Shown one piece after another: positions 6,708-9,571 of a stretch of 9,571 nucleotides of DNA. Position 1 is the first letter of the stretch. The number at the start of each line of letters is the position of its first letter. The position numbers and the translations under genes are program-made. The stretch spans positions 1-9,571 of the forward strand of contig JANTGL010000088.1 in NCBI GenBank assembly GCA_024762915.1. The letters are read 5' to 3'. The notes beneath the pieces were generated by a model, which was given only the letters and a program-made list of their open reading frames with translations, was not told the DNA's origin and made no database searches. Source of the DNA: Bacteroidales bacterium (GTDB taxonomy: Bacteria > Bacteroidota > Bacteroidia > Bacteroidales > JAADGE01).

Positions 6708-7382
6708 TTAAAATATTTTATCATCAAAAGTATTTTTCTTTTTAAAACGATAGGAAATACCAAAGCTTATTCTTGAATACGGTTTAAAAATTTCATAAAA
6801 ATCATAAGTATTTATATGTTTGGATTTAAAGTATTCCCAAAAAAATATTCCGCCTTCAATTTCAAAAGAGATTGAAAAATTACTGTTAAGAATATTTTTA
6901 TATTTAATCATTGCGATAACAGATTTTGAAATATTCAGTTTATTGACTGAAATCGTATCACGAAATATCCCGTTTTCATAAATATCAATGAATGATACAC
7001 TATGTGATGTGATTATACTTGTTCCGGAATTATAATGTACGGCCGGTTTAAGACCTATTCCTGCTATTATTTTATTTGTTATTTTAAAATTGGGGATAAA
7101 AGAAAAGTTTATCTCATAAGATTGAAGGTTTGCCGTACCATAAAAATCATCTGTATAGGATGAAGCTACATTGAAGATATAATAATCATATTTTATATTT
7201 TTCAGATTTTGAAAAGAAACACCGATTTTGAACATATCAGTAATATAATAATTTAAACCTATACTGTTAAAAGTCTTATTTTTTATATGTTCTCTGTATC
7301 CTGTCAGTTCAATTTCTTGTCCTTCCGTTTTTTGCAATGATAAAAATAAAAATGCAAATAATATCAATACTATCTTTTTCAT
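6708..7382 (-). CDS. Outer-membrane beta-barrel-like protein, paralogue A
   Basis: This 224-residue exported protein has a clear signal peptide (about 1-21, MKKIVLILFAFLFL then a polar region, cleavage likely before Gln22). The mature part is made of short amphipathic strands rich in Tyr, Phe, Ser and Asn, as in small outer-membrane barrels. The central GIGLKPAVHYNSG (108-120) and the C-terminal PYSRISFGISYRFKKK (201-216) are shared with the next gene downstream, so the two arose by tandem duplication. They have diverged widely outside these blocks. It starts 42 bases after the rlmN stop and ends 48 bases before the ATG of its paralogue. I see no TAnnTTTG box in front of it, so it may be read from rlmN. 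Function is unknown; no enzymatic motif is visible. Base composition is AT-richer than the housekeeping genes. Confidence 0.7.
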   Translation of the reverse strand: MKKIVLILFAFLFLSLQKTEGQEIELTGYREHIKNKTFNSIGLNYYITDMFKIGVSFQNLKNIKYDYYIFNVASSYTDDFYGTANLQSYEINFSFIPNFKITNKIIAGIGLKPAVHYNSGTSIITSHSVSFIDIYENGIFRDTISVNKLNISKSVIAMIKYKNILNSNFSISFEIEGGIFFWEYFKSKHINTYDFYEIFKPYSRISFGISYRFKKKNTFDDKIF

Positions 7383-7406
7383 AATAATCTGATTTATTCT
7401 TTTTAT

Positions 7407-7441
7407 ACTTTAAACTTTTACCTTTCAACTTTTCCCTTTTA
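7407..7441 (-). repeat. Heptad repeat tract spanning the rlmN stop codon
   Basis: Five contiguous 7-bp units can be read on the minus strand: TAAAAGG, GAAAAGT, TGAAAGG, TAAAAGT and TTAAAGT. Two of them (TAAAAGG and TGAAAGG) are exact rotations of units in the array after yebC. The tract covers the last five sense codons and the TGA stop of rlmN (7427-7425) and runs into the gap before the next gene. Confidence 0.7.
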
Positions 7442-8450
7442 GCTCTTTTGTCGAAAGCAACCCGCATGCCGCATCAATATCCTGTCCGCGTGATGCTCTG
7501 ATAGTAGCCGTAATGCCTTTTTCGTTTAATCGATCTCGAAATTTTTCCAAAATTTTATAATCCGTTCCTTTTAACTCGGTTCCGGGAATTTCGTGAAAAC
7601 GAATAAGATTAACTCTTGCCCAAAATCCGCTTACAAGTCTTGCTAATTCGTCGGCATGTTTCATACTGTCATTAAAGCCCTTAAATACAATGTATTCAAA
7701 AGAAATACGTCGCTGCCTTCCGAAATCGTGATTTCGGACAATTTTTAAAACCTCACTAATCGGATTTGTTTTTTGAATCGGCATAATTCTTTCTCTTTCT
7801 TTTTCAAAAGGTGTATGAATACTAATTGCCAAGTTGCATTTGCTTTCATTCAGAAAACGTTTTATTCCGGAAATTATTCCGTTTGTGGATACTGTGATGC
7901 GTTTGGGTGACCAAGCAAAACCGTATTCGGAAGTCATTATTTCGGTGCTTTTTAAAACTTCGTCAAAATTATCAAAGGGTTCACCCATTCCCATGTAAAC
8001 AATATTTGTCAATTTGTCAAATTCAGGCAGACTTTTTATTTGGTTAAGAATTTCGTTTGCCGAAAGATGTGCTTGAAATCCTTGTCGCCCGGTCATACAA
8101 AATTCACAAGCGTATTTGCATCCGGCTTGTGATGAAACACATAAAGTTGCTCTGTCATCAGTCGGTATGTATGCTGCTTCGATATAGTGTTTTCCGGTTT
8201 TAAAAAGGTATTTTTTTGTTCCGTCTGAAGATGTTTGAACCGAAACGGGTTCTTTTAAACCGTATTCATATTTCTCATTTAATATTGTACGGGCTTTTTT
8301 CGACAAATTCGTCATTTTGTCAATCGATCGAATATTTTTTTTATACAACCAATCACAAATTTGCTTTGCCGTATATGCCGGTAATTTATTTTCTTTTACA
8401 ATTTCGGTGATTTCCTTCAAGGTTTTACCGAATAAGTATTCTTTAATCAT
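7425..8450 (-). CDS. rlmN: Dual-specificity RNA methyltransferase RlmN (23S rRNA A2503 / tRNA A37)
   Basis: This radical-SAM enzyme adds a methyl group to C2 of adenosine 2503 in 23S rRNA, and of A37 in some tRNAs. All key residues are visible in its 341 residues. CKYACEFC gives the Fe-S cysteines Cys111, Cys115 and Cys118. LCVSSQ gives conserved Cys104, seven residues before the cluster. ACG near the C-terminus gives Cys329, the position that forms the methylated/crosslinked catalytic Cys in E. coli RlmN. MGMGEPFDN and the SIHTP, FEYIVFKG and RFHEIPG segments are family landmarks. Having RlmN-type C-terminal residues and no resistance context, it reads as RlmN rather than Cfr. It is divergent from yebC over an 81-base gap. 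Its last five codons and stop lie in a heptad repeat, so the C-terminal tail LKGKS may be repeat-derived. Confidence 0.96.
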   Translation of the reverse strand: MIKEYLFGKTLKEITEIVKENKLPAYTAKQICDWLYKKNIRSIDKMTNLSKKARTILNEKYEYGLKEPVSVQTSSDGTKKYLFKTGKHYIEAAYIPTDDRATLCVSSQAGCKYACEFCMTGRQGFQAHLSANEILNQIKSLPEFDKLTNIVYMGMGEPFDNFDEVLKSTEIMTSEYGFAWSPKRITVSTNGIISGIKRFLNESKCNLAISIHTPFEKERERIMPIQKTNPISEVLKIVRNHDFGRQRRISFEYIVFKGFNDSMKHADELARLVSGFWARVNLIRFHEIPGTELKGTDYKILEKFRDRLNEKGITATIRASRGQDIDAACGLLSTKELKGKS

Positions 8451-8470
8451 AAAATCTGTTTTTCAGAAAT

Positions 8471-8500
8471 CAAAATTAATTGTAATTTTGTAATTCGCAA
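8471..8500 (-). promoter_or_regulatory. rlmN promoter
   Basis: On the minus strand TTG (8500-8498) is followed after 19 bases by TAATTTTG (8478-8471), which fits the Bacteroidota -33/-7 arrangement. Transcription would start a few bases further on, giving a leader of roughly 15 bases before the ATG at 8450. Confidence 0.6.
8483..8490 (+). promoter_or_regulatory. yebC -7 box
   Basis: TAATTTTG matches TAnnTTTG and would give a leader of about 35-40 bases before the ATG at 8532. No clear TTTG is present 19-21 bases upstream (the site reads TGTTTTT). It mirrors the rlmN -7 box four bases away. Confidence 0.5.
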
Positions 8501-8531
8501 TTTAAAAATAATAAACTTCAAAATTCAGAAT

Positions 8532-9284
8532 ATGTCAGGACACAGTAAATGGTCAACCATAAAACATAAAAAAGGTGCAAAAGATGCAAAGCGTGCAAAA
8601 ATGTTTACGCGTATCGTTAAAGAATTAACGGTTGCGGTAAAAGAAGGCGGCGGAATTGATCCGGATTTTAACCCTCGATTACGTTTGGCAATTGCTAATG
8701 CTAAAGGCGTTAATATGCCGAAAGATAATATTGACAGAACAATTAAAAAAGCCGATTCGGACGGTTCAAATCTGCAAGAATCTACTTTTGAAGGAACAGG
8801 ACAAGGCGGTGCGGCAATTTTTGTTGAATGTTTATCGGATAATAATCAAAGAACGGTTAGCGATGTGCGTCACGTATTCAGTAAATACGGCGGAGAACTC
8901 GGAAAAAACGGATCTTTAAGCTATATTTTCGAACGAAAAGGAACATTTGTTATTCCGAAAGGAGATTTTGATATTGAAGAATTGGAACTTGATTTAATTG
9001 ATGCCGGACTGGAAGAAATGGAAGAAGAAGACGGAAAATATATTCTGACGACTGATATGAAAGATTTCGGGAATATACAAAAGAAATTGGAAGAATTAAA
9101 ATTGGAAGCAGAAAATGCCGAGTTGGAAAGAATTCCTAAAATGTATAAAAAATTAGATCCGGAAACGGCACTGAAAGCTTTAAATATTGTTGAAAAACTT
9201 GAAGAATTGGAAGATGTTCAAAATGTGTATCACGATATTGAATTAACGGATGAAGTGGCTAAGGCATTGGAAGAGCAGGAATAG
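8532..9284 (+). CDS. yebC: YebC/PmpR (TACO1) family protein
   Basis: The 250-residue protein is full length for the family and starts with the diagnostic N-terminus MSGHSKWSTIKHKKGAKDAK. RIVKELTVAVKEGG, NMPKDNIDRTIKKA and EGTGQGGAAIFVE follow, then the acidic central domain and the C-terminal domain. Such proteins were long annotated as transcriptional regulators. Recent work on bacterial members and mitochondrial TACO1 points to a ribosome-associated role in relieving stalling at difficult stretches such as polyproline. Which applies here cannot be read from sequence. No ruvC or other classical neighbour is present; the divergent neighbour is rlmN, another translation-related gene. The stop is TAG (9282-9284), whose G is the first base of the heptad array, so the array lies in the 3' untranslated region. 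There is no Shine-Dalgarno sequence before the ATG. Confidence 0.95.
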   Translation: MSGHSKWSTIKHKKGAKDAKRAKMFTRIVKELTVAVKEGGGIDPDFNPRLRLAIANAKGVNMPKDNIDRTIKKADSDGSNLQESTFEGTGQGGAAIFVECLSDNNQRTVSDVRHVFSKYGGELGKNGSLSYIFERKGTFVIPKGDFDIEELELDLIDAGLEEMEEEDGKYILTTDMKDFGNIQKKLEELKLEAENAELERIPKMYKKLDPETALKALNIVEKLEELEDVQNVYHDIELTDEVAKALEEQE

Positions 9285-9416
9285 GTGAAAGGTATAAGGT
9301 ACAAGGTAAAAGGTATAAGGTACAAGGTAAAAGGTACAAGGTAAAAGGTAAAAGGTAAAAGGTAAAAGGTAAAAGGTGAAAGGTAAAAGGTAAAAGGTAA
9401 AAGGTAAAAGGTAAAA
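9284..9416 (+). repeat. Heptanucleotide tandem array, 19 units of GGTAAAA type
   Basis: Nineteen 7-bp units run without a length change: twelve GGTAAAA, three GGTACAA, two GGTATAA and two GGTGAAA. Variants cluster at the yebC end, where the 21-bp block GGTATAA-GGTACAA-GGTAAAA occurs twice in a row (9291-9332). The far end is nearly pure GGTAAAA, interrupted only by one GGTGAAA, and closes with the broken unit GGAGTTA. The array begins on the last base of the yebC stop codon and ends about 40 bases before the terminator, so it should be transcribed as the 3' untranslated region. Pure units at one side suggest recent slippage growth. Confidence 0.97.
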
Positions 9417-9456
9417 GGAGTTAGTATATAGTAACCTTTGTTTTATCTGAAAATAC

Positions 9457-9495
9457 ATCCGGAGTTTCATTGTAATTTTGAAATTCCGGATTTTT
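9457..9495 (+). terminator. Rho-independent terminator of yebC
   Basis: ATCCGGAGTTTCA (9457-9469) pairs with TGAAATTCCGGAT (9479-9491) over 13 pairs including one G-U, with a nine-base loop. A T-run (9491-9495, then GTTTG) follows. This is the best intrinsic terminator in the window. Confidence 0.85.
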
Positions 9496-9536
9496 GTTTG
9501 TTTATATTGCAATGATTTACATTTTAAAATACAAAT

Positions 9537-9569
9537 TTTGAACTTTATTCTCTAAAAAAATTACTTTTG
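9537..9569 (+). promoter_or_regulatory. Promoter for a gene beyond the right edge
   Basis: TTTG (9537-9540) is followed after exactly 21 bases by TACTTTTG (9562-9569), a full match to the Bacteroidota TTTG-N19-21-TAnnTTTG consensus. It lies after the yebC terminator and reads rightwards, so it should drive the next plus-strand gene or RNA outside the window. Confidence 0.7.
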
Positions 9570-9571
9570 CA

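Noticed and set aside
7425..8450. Cfr-type antibiotic resistance methyltransferase
   Set aside because: Sequence landmarks, genomic context beside yebC and full RlmN-like length favour the housekeeping enzyme.
9284..9416. CRISPR array
   Set aside because: The units are 7 bp and directly contiguous, with no spacers and no cas genes nearby.
9469..9480. Second copy of the 12-bp ATTGTAATTTTG found at the yebC promoter (8479-8490), as a promoter
   Set aside because: It lies in the loop and arm of the terminator, has no -33 element at the right distance, and is AT-rich enough to recur by chance.
9243..9512. Minus-strand reading frame of 89 codons with repeating FYLLPFT-like peptide
   Set aside because: It is the reverse reading of the 7-bp array; a heptad without stops in a frame automatically gives a periodic peptide. 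It also overlaps the yebC end and the terminator.

Overview
The window reads as ordinary chromosomal DNA from an AT-rich member of the Bacteroidota. Four things support this. Several upstream regions carry the Bacteroidota-type -7 element TAnnTTTG, and one has TTTG at the expected N21 spacing. Start codons lack Shine-Dalgarno sequences. Two exported proteins have the short signal peptide ending just before Gln that is common in the phylum. The RlmN, YebC and class V aminotransferase sequences also look bacteroidal. I cannot assign a genus.

Layout: the left end holds the 3' part of a plus-strand class V aminotransferase/cysteine desulfurase-like gene (1-1146). A hairpin and a promoter box follow, then a soluble double-PAS histidine kinase (1219-2757). 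The kinase converges on a POT-family transporter with one base between their stop codons. From 8450 down to 2759 six genes lie on the minus strand with short gaps: rlmN, two tandem paralogous outer-membrane barrel-like proteins, a NodB-type polysaccharide deacetylase whose TTG start overlaps the preceding stop, a PAPS-dependent sulfotransferase, and the POT transporter. rlmN is divergent from yebC (8532-9284), and their -7 boxes form a perfect inverted repeat. Downstream of yebC are a 133-bp heptanucleotide array, an intrinsic terminator and a promoter pointing out of the window.

How the genes might work together: rlmN (rRNA/tRNA methylation) and yebC (translation factor) are housekeeping genes acting at the ribosome. 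The middle block looks like a small surface-glycan set. A deacetylase can expose amino groups on N-acetylated sugars and a sulfotransferase can sulfate a glycan. The two barrel-like proteins would sit in the outer membrane. The kinase has no response regulator in view, so its target is unknown.

The least expected structure is non-coding. Heptad repeats of one family (sense unit GGTAAAA and variants) lie directly at the 3' ends of yebC and rlmN. A more degenerate one follows the deacetylase gene, next to a separate 9-bp triplet repeat. In each case the purine-rich strand is the sense strand of the upstream gene. I see no CRISPR array, tRNA, rRNA, transposase or integrase. Apart from the repeats and the possible deacetylase/sulfotransferase pairing, I do not see a clearly new system.
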